Below are positions 11,714 through 20,899 of a DNA stretch of 64,000 bases, piece by piece. The stretch is from Cedecea neteri (lineage in GTDB: Bacteria; Pseudomonadota; Gammaproteobacteria; Enterobacterales; Enterobacteriaceae): assembly GCF_000758325.1 (NCBI RefSeq), contig NZ_CP009459.1, positions 1,364,001 through 1,428,000 on the forward strand, in the 5' to 3' direction. Below the pieces are notes generated by a model. That model searched no databases. It was not told the DNA's origin and worked only from the letters and a program-made list of their open reading frames with translations. The translations under genes and the position numbers were made by a program. The first letter of the stretch is position 1. Each line of letters opens with the position of its first letter.

Positions 11714-12661
11714 TTATTTCAGTAACGACTCAGCGGTTTCTCTGTTTGTCACCAGGCAGTTAATGTAATTTCCGTTTAGTGCGCCAAGAATACCAGAGTA
11801 TTTTTCCTCTCCCATTGCAATACCTACGGAATAACGCGCCTGCTTGAGTTTCGCTATCTCAATAGAGAGTGTTTTCTCACTCATGGCAGTTTCAACCATC
11901 TCGCCATCAATATTGTAAAAACGGGAGCAGATATCACCGGCCACGTGGCGAGCGTTGAGGTCATCGCTCTCTTCGCTGCCGTAAAATGCATGCCAGTTCG
12001 CGCCGTTCCGGATAGCCGGGGAACCTATTCCTACCAGCGCGATGTCCAGGTTATCCCAGTAAGAGGCGATGGTTTTAAAATGTCTGGACTGCATAATACC
12101 GTTGCGAATTAACTTGTTATCGAGCAGTGCCGGAAAATCAGCAAGATGCGATTCCGCTTTCAGCTTCGCCGCCGCGCCGTAGGTTAGCGTATTGACGTGG
12201 TAACGGCTTTCCAGTTTTCCTGACGGGCCACCGATGATTGGCACGCAGATAGCCTGGCGAGACTGGCTGGCTTGCGGCAGATTTTCTACCAGCGCACGTA
12301 CCGCGCGGCCCCAGGAAAAACCAACAATATCACCGGGCTTTAGCAGCCTGTCGACCAACTGGGCCCCGTGCTGGCCTATAAGATTGAGCTGATCGTCTTC
12401 CTGCATAGAGTCGCTGGTGGCGACAACCGCTTCTCTGAGACCAAACCTTTGCTTAAGCTGCTGCTCGAGCCACAGATTTTCGTTGTAGTCGTAGTTGATA
12501 GCGATGGTAACAATACCCTGTTCACGGCCGCGCTTTAGCAACCGGCTAATGGTCGTCCGGTAAATTCCCAGCTCGCGTGCAATCTGCGCCTGGGTCATCT
12601 CTTGCTCATAATAGAGTTGAGCGACTTTGACTATCAGTCGGATATCATCGCTATTTTCCAT
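11714..12661 (-). CDS. sorC: SorC, sorbose operon transcriptional regulator
   Basis: 315 residues from MENSDDIRL, the length of Klebsiella SorC, founder of the SorC family. The N-terminal helix-turn-helix is around MTQAQIARELGIYRTTISRL (about 22-41). The C-terminal sugar-binding domain has family motifs DIVGFSWGRAV and VGIGSP. It acts as activator or repressor depending on L-sorbose. An ATG two codons earlier (12667) sits 7 nt from an AGGAG and may be the true start (317 residues). It is the first gene of the operon, so it is autoregulated; four repeated operator-like motifs lie just upstream. Confidence 0.92.
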   Translation of the reverse strand: MENSDDIRLIVKVAQLYYEQEMTQAQIARELGIYRTTISRLLKRGREQGIVTIAINYDYNENLWLEQQLKQRFGLREAVVATSDSMQEDDQLNLIGQHGAQLVDRLLKPGDIVGFSWGRAVRALVENLPQASQSRQAICVPIIGGPSGKLESRYHVNTLTYGAAAKLKAESHLADFPALLDNKLIRNGIMQSRHFKTIASYWDNLDIALVGIGSPAIRNGANWHAFYGSEESDDLNARHVAGDICSRFYNIDGEMVETAMSEKTLSIEIAKLKQARYSVGIAMGEEKYSGILGALNGNYINCLVTNRETAESLLK

Positions 12662-12678
12662 CGTCATCTGCCGACTCC

Positions 12679-12910
12679 TGCACATTTGTGCAAATCCTGT
12701 TCTTCCGAACACAATCTGATATAACCTCAGCTTTGCCGCTATTTAAAGAAATTATCTTCGTTTTCATTGCGGTTCTACGGTGGGTTATGTTGCACATTTG
12801 ATGAACAGAAAGTCAGCCGCTGGCACTTTTGTGCATTTGCTTGTAATAGGTTGATTCTGCTTTATTTCATCAGGCAAAGTTGCTCTCGTGGGGGGCGTGC
12901 ACTTTTGTCT
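12679..12910 (-). promoter_or_regulatory. sorC promoter region with four repeated operator-like motifs
   Basis: The 9-mer GCAC(A/T)TTTG occurs four times on the plus strand, always in the same orientation: near 12680, 12792, 12823 and 12899. Copies 1 and 3 continue into a palindrome (TGCACATTTGTGCA; GCACTTTTGTGC). Copy 1 lies in the sorC leader, directly upstream of its Shine-Dalgarno. The rest of the gap between divergent sorC and rluF carries no gene. SorC is the obvious candidate binder; this is inference from repetition and location. Confidence 0.5.
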
Positions 12911-13009
12911 TGAAAGGCGCGTCAGATCACACTCAGCGTTCAGGGAACAAAGCGCGATGATTTTTATCGCTGTCGAGGTGAGGTATATTTCGCTTTTACA
13001 GGAGAATTT

Positions 13010-13888
13010 ATGCTGCCAGAGTCATCAACCCGTCTTAACAAATACATCAGCGAGAGCGGGATCTGCTCACGCCGTGACGCCGATCGCTACATCGAACAGG
13101 GCAACGTTTTTATTAACGGCAAACGCGCCAAAATTGGCGATCAGGTTTTTGCCGGTGACAGCGTGAAGGTGAATGGTCAGCTCATCGAACCCCGCAATGA
13201 AGAAGATCTGGTGCTCATTGCGCTGAATAAGCCGGTGGGGATTGTTAGCACCACGGAAGACGGTGAGAAAGACAACATCGTTGACTATGTAAACCACAGC
13301 AAGCGCGTGTTCCCCATTGGCCGCCTGGACAAAGATTCTCAGGGGCTGATTTTCCTCACCAACCACGGCGACCTGGTGAACAAAATCCTGCGCGCAGGGA
13401 ACGACCATGAGAAAGAGTACGTGGTCACGGTGAATAAGCCGGTTACCGACGAGTTTATCCGCGGTATGGGGGCGGGCGTTCCGATTCTGGGTACCGTCAC
13501 CAAGAAATGCAAAGTTAAAAAAGAAGCGCCGTTTGCGTTTCGCATCACCCTGGTTCAAGGGCTGAACCGCCAGATCCGCCGCATGTGCGAACACTTTGGC
13601 TATGAAGTGACGAAGCTGGAGCGTACGCGCATCATGAACGTCAATCTTACCGGTATTCCGCTGGGGGAATGGCGCGACCTGACGGATGATGAACTGATTG
13701 AGCTGTTTAAGCTGATTGAGGATTCGTCCTCAGAGGCGAAACCGGCTAAAAAAGCGAAGCCAAAAGCGGCCAGCCCAGCGGCGAAAAAACCGTTGGTAAG
13801 CGGCCCGAAAAGCTCAGCAAAAACGCCCGCTGAGCTTGCCTCGCGTAAACGCTTTGCTTCTCCAGGCCGGAAGAAAAAAGGCCGCTAA
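13010..13888 (+). CDS. rluF: RluF, 23S rRNA pseudouridine-2604 synthase
   Basis: 292 residues; E. coli RluF has 290. The N-terminal S4 RNA-binding domain (about 7-60; [20 protein letters not shown]) is followed by the RsuA/RluB-type pseudouridine synthase domain. Its catalytic aspartate is in [10 protein letters not shown] (Asp107), and [11 protein letters not shown] lies near 185. The C-terminal about 45 residues are a Lys/Ala-rich, low-complexity basic tail that likely binds RNA. It modifies U2604 of 23S rRNA, and in E. coli also U35 of tRNA-Tyr. The ribosome site AGGAG is well placed. It is divergent from sorC and tail-to-tail with yjbD. Confidence 0.96.
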   Translation: MLPESSTRLNKYISESGICSRRDADRYIEQGNVFINGKRAKIGDQVFAGDSVKVNGQLIEPRNEEDLVLIALNKPVGIVSTTEDGEKDNIVDYVNHSKRVFPIGRLDKDSQGLIFLTNHGDLVNKILRAGNDHEKEYVVTVNKPVTDEFIRGMGAGVPILGTVTKKCKVKKEAPFAFRITLVQGLNRQIRRMCEHFGYEVTKLERTRIMNVNLTGIPLGEWRDLTDDELIELFKLIEDSSSEAKPAKKAKPKAASPAAKKPLVSGPKSSAKTPAELASRKRFASPGRKKKGR

Positions 13889-13889
13889 G

Positions 13890-14162
13890 CTAGCGTTTGC
13901 CTCGCGTATGGTTGTTGGCAGACCATGAGTAAGTCGTCGTGGTATCCGGCTTTAAGGCATTTTGTTTCTTCAGCTGGCGAGCTTTCTTGGCCGCCAGCGC
14001 ACGTTCCGCCATCAGCTTGTCGATGTACTCTTTTTTTACCTGATTAGTCTCTGAGTTGGTCAACGTACGACCGTGGGCAATGCGGGCGCGATCCAGCAGC
14101 GTTTTTAGCTCACGCTGTTCGCTTTCCGTCATGTCTTGCTGTGTCAGTCTGGCTGTGGCCAT
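13890..14162 (-). CDS. yjbD: YjbD, DUF3811 family protein
   Basis: 90 residues, the length of E. coli YjbD, and in the same place between rluF and lysC. The conserved core is ELKTLLDRARIAHGR..LTNSE followed by a Lys/Ala-rich helix (AERALAAKKARQLKKQ) and a polar tail ending TRGKR. The composition is charged and helical, so despite older 'inner membrane' annotations I see no transmembrane segment. Function unknown. It ends 1 bp after the rluF stop on the opposite strand. Confidence 0.85.
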   Translation of the reverse strand: MATARLTQQDMTESEQRELKTLLDRARIAHGRTLTNSETNQVKKEYIDKLMAERALAAKKARQLKKQNALKPDTTTTYSWSANNHTRGKR

Positions 14163-14221
14163 CGTTGCAATCTCCCAGGAAAGGACCCTCAGTGTAAAAC
14201 AAACCCACCGCGCCGACGAGA

Positions 14222-14250
14222 CAAAAAAGCCTGCATCAGCAGGCTTTTAG
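14222..14250. terminator. Terminator downstream of the PanS-like gene
   Basis: AAAAAAGCCTGC-ATCA-GCAGGCTTTT hairpin just after the minus-strand transporter stop codon. On the minus strand the stem is followed by a T run (GCTTTTTTGTC), the form of an intrinsic terminator. Confidence 0.7.
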
Positions 14251-14253
14251 CGA

Positions 14254-15186
14254 TTATTTTTTGCCGTCTGGCTTTGGCGTTATCGCTTTGCCAGACCAAT
14301 ACCCGGCCAGCAGAGAGCCGGAAAGATTGTGCCAGACGGAGAACAACGCGCCAGGCAGCGCTGCGAGCGGCGAGAAGTAAATTTTACCCAACGTGGCCGC
14401 CAGACCGGAGTTCTGCATCCCCACTTCGATGGCCAGCGTCCGGCAGGTCGACTCGTCAAACCCAAACAGCCGCCCGCCCCAGTAGCCGCCGAGCAGGCCA
14501 ATGGTGTTATGCAGAATCACCGCGACAATCACCACCAGGCCAACGGAAGCGATGTGTGACGCCGAACCTGCCACAACTGCGCTAATGATGGCGAGAATAC
14601 AGAGCATGGAAAACGCAGGCAGCCACGGTTCCACACGCTTCACCAGTCGCGGGAACAGGTGATGCACAATCAGGCCAAGGCCAATCGGGATGATGACGAT
14701 TTGCAGAATACTGACCAGCATGCCCATCACATCGACTTTAATGTCGGCGTCGACATAGAGACGGGTTAGCAGCGGTGTGGCAAATACGCCGACCAGCGTG
14801 GAAACAGAAGAGATCGTCACAGAGAGCGCAACATCGCCCTTAGCCAGATAAATCATGACGTTGGACGCCGTCCCGCTGGCTACGCTGCCGACAAGAACCA
14901 TCCCGGCTGACAGGTCGGGCGGCATATGGAACAACATCGCCAGCAGCCACGCCGCCAGCGGCATCACCAGGTAATGCAGAAAAATGCCTGCAGCTACCGG
15001 GGCCGGGCGCGACAGCACGCGTTTAAAGTCTTCAAGTCGCAGGTGGACGCCCATGCCAAACATAATGAGCATCAGTAGCGTGCTGACCCACGGGCCAATT
15101 GGGGTAAAGGTTGAAGGGGTATAATACGCAGCGACGGAGAGCAGCAGCGCCCAGAGCGGGAACAGCCGGGTTAGGGTGGCGATCAT
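14254..15186 (-). CDS. panS: BASS-family transporter, PanS-like (ketopantoate/pantoate)
   Basis: 310 residues, almost wholly hydrophobic with about nine or ten membrane segments: a bile acid:sodium symporter (BASS) family protein of the inner membrane. Recognisable family stretches are [11 protein letters not shown] near residue 45, [24 protein letters not shown] near 100-125, and the second crossover [13 protein letters not shown] near 255. Salmonella PanS (STM4195), which takes up coenzyme A precursors, belongs to this family and maps to the same chromosomal neighbourhood, which favours that name. Substrate cannot be proven from sequence. Monocistronic, with its own terminator. E. coli K-12 has no gene here between yjbD and lysC. 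Confidence 0.72.
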   Translation of the reverse strand: MIATLTRLFPLWALLLSVAAYYTPSTFTPIGPWVSTLLMLIMFGMGVHLRLEDFKRVLSRPAPVAAGIFLHYLVMPLAAWLLAMLFHMPPDLSAGMVLVGSVASGTASNVMIYLAKGDVALSVTISSVSTLVGVFATPLLTRLYVDADIKVDVMGMLVSILQIVIIPIGLGLIVHHLFPRLVKRVEPWLPAFSMLCILAIISAVVAGSASHIASVGLVVIVAVILHNTIGLLGGYWGGRLFGFDESTCRTLAIEVGMQNSGLAATLGKIYFSPLAALPGALFSVWHNLSGSLLAGYWSGKAITPKPDGKK

Positions 15187-15221
15187 AGCGATGTCCTTGC
15201 AGAGTTTGTGTTGTTTTATGG

Positions 15222-15256
15222 TTATAAAAAAAGCCGGGTGCGAGCCCGGCTTTCTG
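15222..15256. terminator. Terminator downstream of lysC
   Basis: AAAAAAAGCCGGGT-gcg-AGCCCGGCTTTCT hairpin at 15226-15254. Read on the minus strand the stem is followed by a TTTTTTTATAACC tract, so it ends the lysC transcript. Confidence 0.75.
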
Positions 15257-15279
15257 TATTCATGGCATGGATTGAACGC

Positions 15280-16629
15280 TTATTCAAACAGGTTGCGGTG
15301 TAGCTTCTGTACCACCTGCTCTGCATCGTCGCCGGGCACCAGGAAGCACAGGTTGTAGCTGGAAGCGCCGTAGCAAATCATGCGGATGTTGAACGGATCG
15401 AGCACGCCGAACACTTCTTTGCCAACGCCACAGGCCTGGGACAGCTTATTGCCGATGATAGCCACCAGCGCCAGGTTCTCTTCGACTTCCACACGGCACA
15501 GAGATGAAAGCTCGGTGAGCAGCGCGGTGGTCAGCAGGCTGTCGCCGGTGGAGGTAGAGCCGGTGGTGTCCATGGTCAACGCCACGCTAACTTCGGAGGT
15601 GGTGATCAGATCCACGGAAATATTATGGCGAGCCAGAATGCTAAACACTTCCGCCAGGAAACCGCGGGAATGGAGCATATGCAGACTGTGCAGCGTCAGC
15701 AGCGTTTGCTTGCGACGTACCGCAAGGGCGCGGAAAAGCGGTGGGTTTTCCGTTTTTTTGCATACCAACGTTCCGCCAGCCGCTGGATCTTTGCTGGAGC
15801 CGACAAATACCGGAATGTCACAGCGCACGGCAGGCAACAGCGTGGCCGGATGCAGCACTTTCGCACCAAAGGTAGCCATTTCAGCGGCTTCTTCAAAGGC
15901 GATGCGGTCAATGCGTTTTGCCGCAGGCACCATGCGCGGGTCAGTGGTGTAGATGCCCGGCACGTCGGTCCAGATATCCACGCGAGCGGCATTCAGCGCT
16001 TCGCCGAGCAGTGCAGCGGTATAGTCGCTGCCGCCGCGGCCAAGCGTAGTCGTTCTGCCTTTTTCTTCGCTGCCGATAAAGCCCTGAGTGATCACCAGGG
16101 ATTCCGCGAGGCGCGGCAGCATCTGCTGGCTTGCCAGTTCCGCCAGCGCGGTGATATCTGGCTCGGCACGGCCAAAGCGGTCGTTGGTGCGCATGACTTT
16201 ACGAATATCGAACCACTGCGCTTCTACCTGACGTTCGCGCAGGATTTCCACGAACAGCAGGGTGGACATCAGCTCGCCGTGGCTGACCAGCTCATCGGTC
16301 AGCGCGGTGGAGGTTGCCAGAGAGGCTGCTTCTGCAAGGGTCGTGATATTTTCAAGCAGGCGATCGATCTCTTCGCGGATAACGTCCGGATTTGCCAGAC
16401 GCTCAACGATGTTGTACTGGATTTTGCGGATGGCATCGAGCTTGACGAAACGTTCGGTCGCTTCGAGGCCTTCAGCCAGAGCAACCAGCAGGTTAGTCAC
16501 GCCAGCGGAGGCGGAAAGCACCACCACGCGGACGTGGCTATCGGCCAGCACCACATCGGCGCTGCGGTTCATCGCGTCGAAATCGGCGACGCTGGTCCCA
16601 CCAAATTTGGCGACTACGGTTTGAGACAT
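15280..16629 (-). CDS. lysC: Lysine-sensitive aspartokinase III
   Basis: 449 residues, the E. coli length. It phosphorylates L-aspartate, the first step towards lysine, threonine, methionine and diaminopimelate. Kinase domain (about 1-290): KFGGTSVADF near the N-terminus, VSHGELMST around 118-126, and GRGGSDYTAALLGEAL near 198-213. Two C-terminal ACT domains (about 305-449) bind lysine for feedback inhibition (HSLHMLHSRGFLAEVF; VAIIGNKLSQACGVGKEVF). It makes aspartyl phosphate, the precursor of aspartate semialdehyde, which also feeds the dat-ddc pathway at 57-60 kb. Expression is controlled by a lysine riboswitch in the leader. Confidence 0.97.
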   Translation of the reverse strand: MSQTVVAKFGGTSVADFDAMNRSADVVLADSHVRVVVLSASAGVTNLLVALAEGLEATERFVKLDAIRKIQYNIVERLANPDVIREEIDRLLENITTLAEAASLATSTALTDELVSHGELMSTLLFVEILRERQVEAQWFDIRKVMRTNDRFGRAEPDITALAELASQQMLPRLAESLVITQGFIGSEEKGRTTTLGRGGSDYTAALLGEALNAARVDIWTDVPGIYTTDPRMVPAAKRIDRIAFEEAAEMATFGAKVLHPATLLPAVRCDIPVFVGSSKDPAAGGTLVCKKTENPPLFRALAVRRKQTLLTLHSLHMLHSRGFLAEVFSILARHNISVDLITTSEVSVALTMDTTGSTSTGDSLLTTALLTELSSLCRVEVEENLALVAIIGNKLSQACGVGKEVFGVLDPFNIRMICYGASSYNLCFLVPGDDAEQVVQKLHRNLFE

Positions 16630-16736
16630 AACTACCTCGTGTCAGGGGCCATTCAACTGGCAAAAAAGTATTCAGCCTTGGCACAAGGGAAGAGCGGTAA
16701 ACGGGTGGGCGCAGAGCAGGAGAACTACGATATCAC

Positions 16737-16950
16737 CCAGAAGTGCTCCACCTTGTCTATCCGGCCTTTTGAACCGGATATGAAACGCTCGACTGCGAAC
16801 GTTTCTGGTGACAACCCAGAGGATTCAGCCCCTGCAGCCGACAATAAGCGTGACCAGCCGCTTCATCATCTCGGCGTTGCTCCCCCTCACGTATCGTCCT
16901 TGTTACTGGTTCCTCGGATACGATTTTCTGGGCAACGCGCCTCTTCTGGC
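16737..16950 (-). ncRNA. Lysine riboswitch (L box) in the lysC leader
   Basis: On the minus strand the leader shows the conserved L-box core in order: CCAGAAGAGGCGCGTTGCC, GAGGAACCAGT, TGAGGGGGAGCAACGCCGA, a stem closed by GGCTG/CGGCTG, GGGGCTGAATCCTCTGGG, and GTTGTCACCAGAAACGTTC. The first helix arm (CCAGAAG, from 16949) can pair with CTTCTGG at 16737-16743. Sequence and position match the E. coli lysC riboswitch. Lysine binding is known to reduce translation initiation and expose RNase E sites there. Confidence 0.92.
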
Positions 16951-16975
16951 CTGCGCACGCGCAGGTAGCGCCTAA

Positions 16976-17004
16976 TAAATAAAGCTTCGGCGAAGGCATG
17001 TCAA
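16976..17004 (-). promoter_or_regulatory. Probable lysC sigma-70 promoter
   Basis: Minus-strand TTGACA (consensus -35) and TATTTA (-10) with 17-bp spacing, ending about 25 bp upstream of the riboswitch core. A GC-rich hairpin (CCTGCG-CACG-CGCAGG) lies between promoter and riboswitch, as in the E. coli lysC leader. Confidence 0.6.
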
Positions 17005-17054
17005 CTGCGGGGTTATGCGGATTTTTCATGTTAAATCGTTAATCAGGAATTTAA

Positions 17055-18842
<1,788 letters not shown>

Positions 18843-18861
18843 TTAACCCGCGTGATGATGA

Positions 18862-18893
18862 AAATATGCCAGCCTCGTGCTGGCATATTTTTT
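18862..18893 (+). terminator. Rho-independent terminator of pgi
   Basis: Stem AAATATGCCAGC / GCTGGCATATTT with a short loop and T tract, 20 bp after the pgi stop. Confidence 0.85.
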
Positions 18894-19212
18894 ATAAGAG
18901 TTATCCCCTTGCCGTCATAATTCTCGATATTGCCACCCTGAGGTTAATCTGAAAAATGATTTTCCCGCCACTTTCTCAGGTCTTTAATTTAAGATTATAT
19001 TGAATTAAATCCTCTTTGATTCATTCATAATCTATTGTTTTTATTTAAATTGTATTTATAAGAATATAATTCAAGTCTTGATTTTTACTCTTTTTCTTAA
19101 AATTAACCCCTTATTTCCCGCAGGCTAATTCATCACATTGTGTTGTGTATACTCGATCGCGCCTGAGACCTTTTCAGGTAAATCTCCATTCATTCAATGA
19201 AGGGAAATTGTA
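18894..19212 (+). promoter_or_regulatory. AT-rich promoter and leader region of yjbEFGH
   Basis: No gene seen in this 319-bp gap. The first two thirds are strongly AT-rich (runs of T/A around 18980-19120), suggesting H-NS-type silencing or an UP region. An extended -10 (TGTATACT) lies at 19146-19153, about 60 bp before the start codon, and a small CCTGA/TCAGG hairpin at about 19164-19180. TAAGATTATATTGA (18990-19003) matches the RcsAB box pattern at 11 of 14 positions; the E. coli yjb operon is Rcs-activated, but this match is weak. A GAAGGGAAATTGTA ribosome site precedes yjbE. Confidence 0.45.
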
Positions 19213-19464
19213 ATGAGAAAAACCCTTTATGGCGCTTTAGCCATATTTACGCTGGCTGCCGCCGGCGCGGCGAATGCTGACCCTGTAGCTGTGGGTGATG
19301 CGGCCGGCGCGCAGGCGACGTCTGTGTCTGCAGGCAGTTCTGCTGCAACCAGCGCCAGCACTGTTGGGTCTGCGGTGGGTGTGGCACTAGCCGCCACCGG
19401 TGGCGGCGACGGTTCTAACACCGGGACCACCACAACCACAACGACCAGCACCACCACCCGTTAA
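19213..19464 (+). CDS. yjbE: YjbE, small secreted protein of the exopolysaccharide operon
   Basis: 83 residues. A clear Sec signal peptide ([22 protein letters not shown]) leaves a mature protein of about 60 residues that is almost only Ala, Gly, Ser, Val and Thr and ends in a poly-Thr tract ([11 protein letters not shown]). The same architecture as E. coli YjbE and the related GfcA of the group 4 capsule operon. Function unknown; the operon yjbEFGH makes an extracellular polysaccharide and is Rcs-controlled in E. coli. The Thr-codon repeat (ACC/ACA/ACG) is a candidate slippage tract. Confidence 0.85.
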   Translation: MRKTLYGALAIFTLAAAGAANADPVAVGDAAGAQATSVSAGSSAATSASTVGSAVGVALAATGGGDGSNTGTTTTTTTSTTTR

Positions 19465-19483
19465 CGTTTGGGTGTTTTTAACC

Positions 19484-19511
19484 ATAACCACACTTCGGTG
19501 TGGTTATTTTA
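19484..19511 (+). terminator. UUCG-capped hairpin between yjbE and yjbF
   Basis: Perfect 10-bp stem ATAACCACAC / GTGTGGTTAT closed by a TTCG tetraloop and followed by TTTT. It lies 20 bp after yjbE and 16 bp before the yjbF start, so it probably works as a partial terminator or 3'-end stabiliser inside the operon. Confidence 0.7.
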
Positions 19512-19526
19512 AATCGGGGAATCACC

Positions 19527-20165
19527 GTGCAGCGACTCGCAATACTCTTTGTCTGTCTGTTACTCCAGGCGTGCTCAGCGACCACCAGAGGGCTTGGCAC
19601 CTCGCTTTGGAACAGTATTGCCGGAGGTGGGGGCGTGCAGCTTACCGACGATGAAATTGCCGAGATGCGCTACGCGAGCCAGTACATGAGCATCAACAAC
19701 GGCCCGCAGCTGTTTGTGGTGCTCGCTTATAACGAAGACGGCCAGCAAAAGTGGGTGACGCAGGACAGGTCGGTCATCGTCACGCAAAACGGCCGCATTG
19801 TGAAAACCTCCGGGCTGGGCGACAACCTGACGGAAGTGACCAACCTGGCCAGTGACCCGCTGGCGAACGTGAAACAGATTAAGGATGGTGCGAGCTGGAC
19901 CCGGCAGATGGCCTGGACTGAACGCCAGCAGGTTCGCTACGCCACCGCAACGTCCACCTTTGAATTTGATGGCACCAACACGGTGAAGCTCGGCAGTAGC
20001 GTGACCAAAGTGCGCGTGCTGGAAGAAGAGGTGACCGCACTGGGGAAAAGCTGGACGAACCGCTATTGGGTGGACGATGAAGGCCAAATCCGCAAATCAA
20101 AACAGTATCTTGGCCCTGATTACTGGCCTATTACCACGCTTCTGGTGAAGGCGGCAAAACAATGA
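19527..20165 (+). CDS. yjbF: YjbF, GfcB-family outer-membrane lipoprotein
   Basis: 212 residues from a GTG start, the E. coli YjbF length. An ATG nine codons earlier exists but falls inside the UUCG hairpin and has no ribosome site. N-terminal lipoprotein signal with lipobox LLQAC (Cys16). The mature part belongs to the YjbF/GfcB family (YASQYMSINNGPQLFVVLAY; DGASWTRQMAWTE; NRYWVDDEGQIRKSKQYLGPDYWP). Part of the yjbEFGH exopolysaccharide operon; its ATGA stop overlaps the yjbG start by 4 bp. Confidence 0.92.
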   Translation: MQRLAILFVCLLLQACSATTRGLGTSLWNSIAGGGGVQLTDDEIAEMRYASQYMSINNGPQLFVVLAYNEDGQQKWVTQDRSVIVTQNGRIVKTSGLGDNLTEVTNLASDPLANVKQIKDGASWTRQMAWTERQQVRYATATSTFEFDGTNTVKLGSSVTKVRVLEEEVTALGKSWTNRYWVDDEGQIRKSKQYLGPDYWPITTLLVKAAKQ

Positions 20166-20899
20166 AAAAACTCCCCTTTATGTTTATGACTCTGCTTTTT
20201 GCCAGCGCCTTTACCCACGCAGAAAGTACCGTGACGGTTTATGCCCAACCGCAAACGCCGCCGCTGGTGATTAAAGATGCCGCCCGGCTGGCAGATGTAG
20301 TGACTAACCCTGTATTAAGCCGCACCTGGTGGCCTGCAGCGGTGATGAGTACCCGGCAGGCAAGCGCTGCAGAAGAGCAAAAGCACCAGCAGCTTCTGGC
20401 CCGCCTTGCAGCGGTGGCCGCAGACGAAGGCGGAGATGACGGTGCCGCCATCAACGGACTGCGTCAGCAGCTCAGCGCCATGCAGGTGACCGGGCGGCAG
20501 TTTGTCAATCTGGACCCCGACTGGGTTCGCCTTCGCCCACAATCAAACGTGCCGCTTCAGGGGGAATATAGCCTTTGGGCCGGGCCGCAGCCAACAACCA
20601 TCACCCTCGTGGGATTAGTCAGTTCGCCCGGCGTGAAGCCTTTTACCCCCGGACGCAGCGTGGATGACTATCTGGACGACGTCAGCCTGCTGAGCGGGGC
20701 CGAAAGGAGCTATGCCTGGGTGATTTACCCGGACGGCAAAATCGAAAAAGCGCCGGTCGCGTACTGGAATAAACGCCATAGAGAACCGTCGCCAGGCAGC
20801 ATCATCTTTGTGGGATTCTCCAACCGCCTTTTTAGCTCCACCTTTGATGAGCTGAACCAGCAGATTCTTAATACCCTGACCCATCGGATACCGGATTAA
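20162..20899 (+). CDS. yjbG: YjbG, GfcC-family periplasmic capsule/exopolysaccharide protein
   Basis: 245 residues with a Sec signal peptide ([20 protein letters not shown]). The mature protein matches the YjbG/GfcC family: beta-rich N-terminal part ([24 protein letters not shown]), then a GfcC-type helical/SLBB-like region ([40 protein letters not shown]). Periplasmic accessory protein for exopolysaccharide export. It overlaps yjbF by 4 bp and yjbH by 1 bp (TAATG), so the three are tightly coupled. Confidence 0.92.
   Translation: MKKLPFMFMTLLFASAFTHAESTVTVYAQPQTPPLVIKDAARLADVVTNPVLSRTWWPAAVMSTRQASAAEEQKHQQLLARLAAVAADEGGDDGAAINGLRQQLSAMQVTGRQFVNLDPDWVRLRPQSNVPLQGEYSLWAGPQPTTITLVGLVSSPGVKPFTPGRSVDDYLDDVSLLSGAERSYAWVIYPDGKIEKAPVAYWNKRHREPSPGSIIFVGFSNRLFSSTFDELNQQILNTLTHRIPD

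Noticed and set aside
15625-16968. Open frame of 447 codons on the plus strand covering lysC and its riboswitch
   Set aside because: Opposite to conserved lysC and through the structured leader; no domain signal.
19500-19526. Upstream ATG start of yjbF
   Set aside because: Falls in the UUCG hairpin, lacks a ribosome site, and the GTG at 19527 gives the exact family length and a proper lipoprotein signal.
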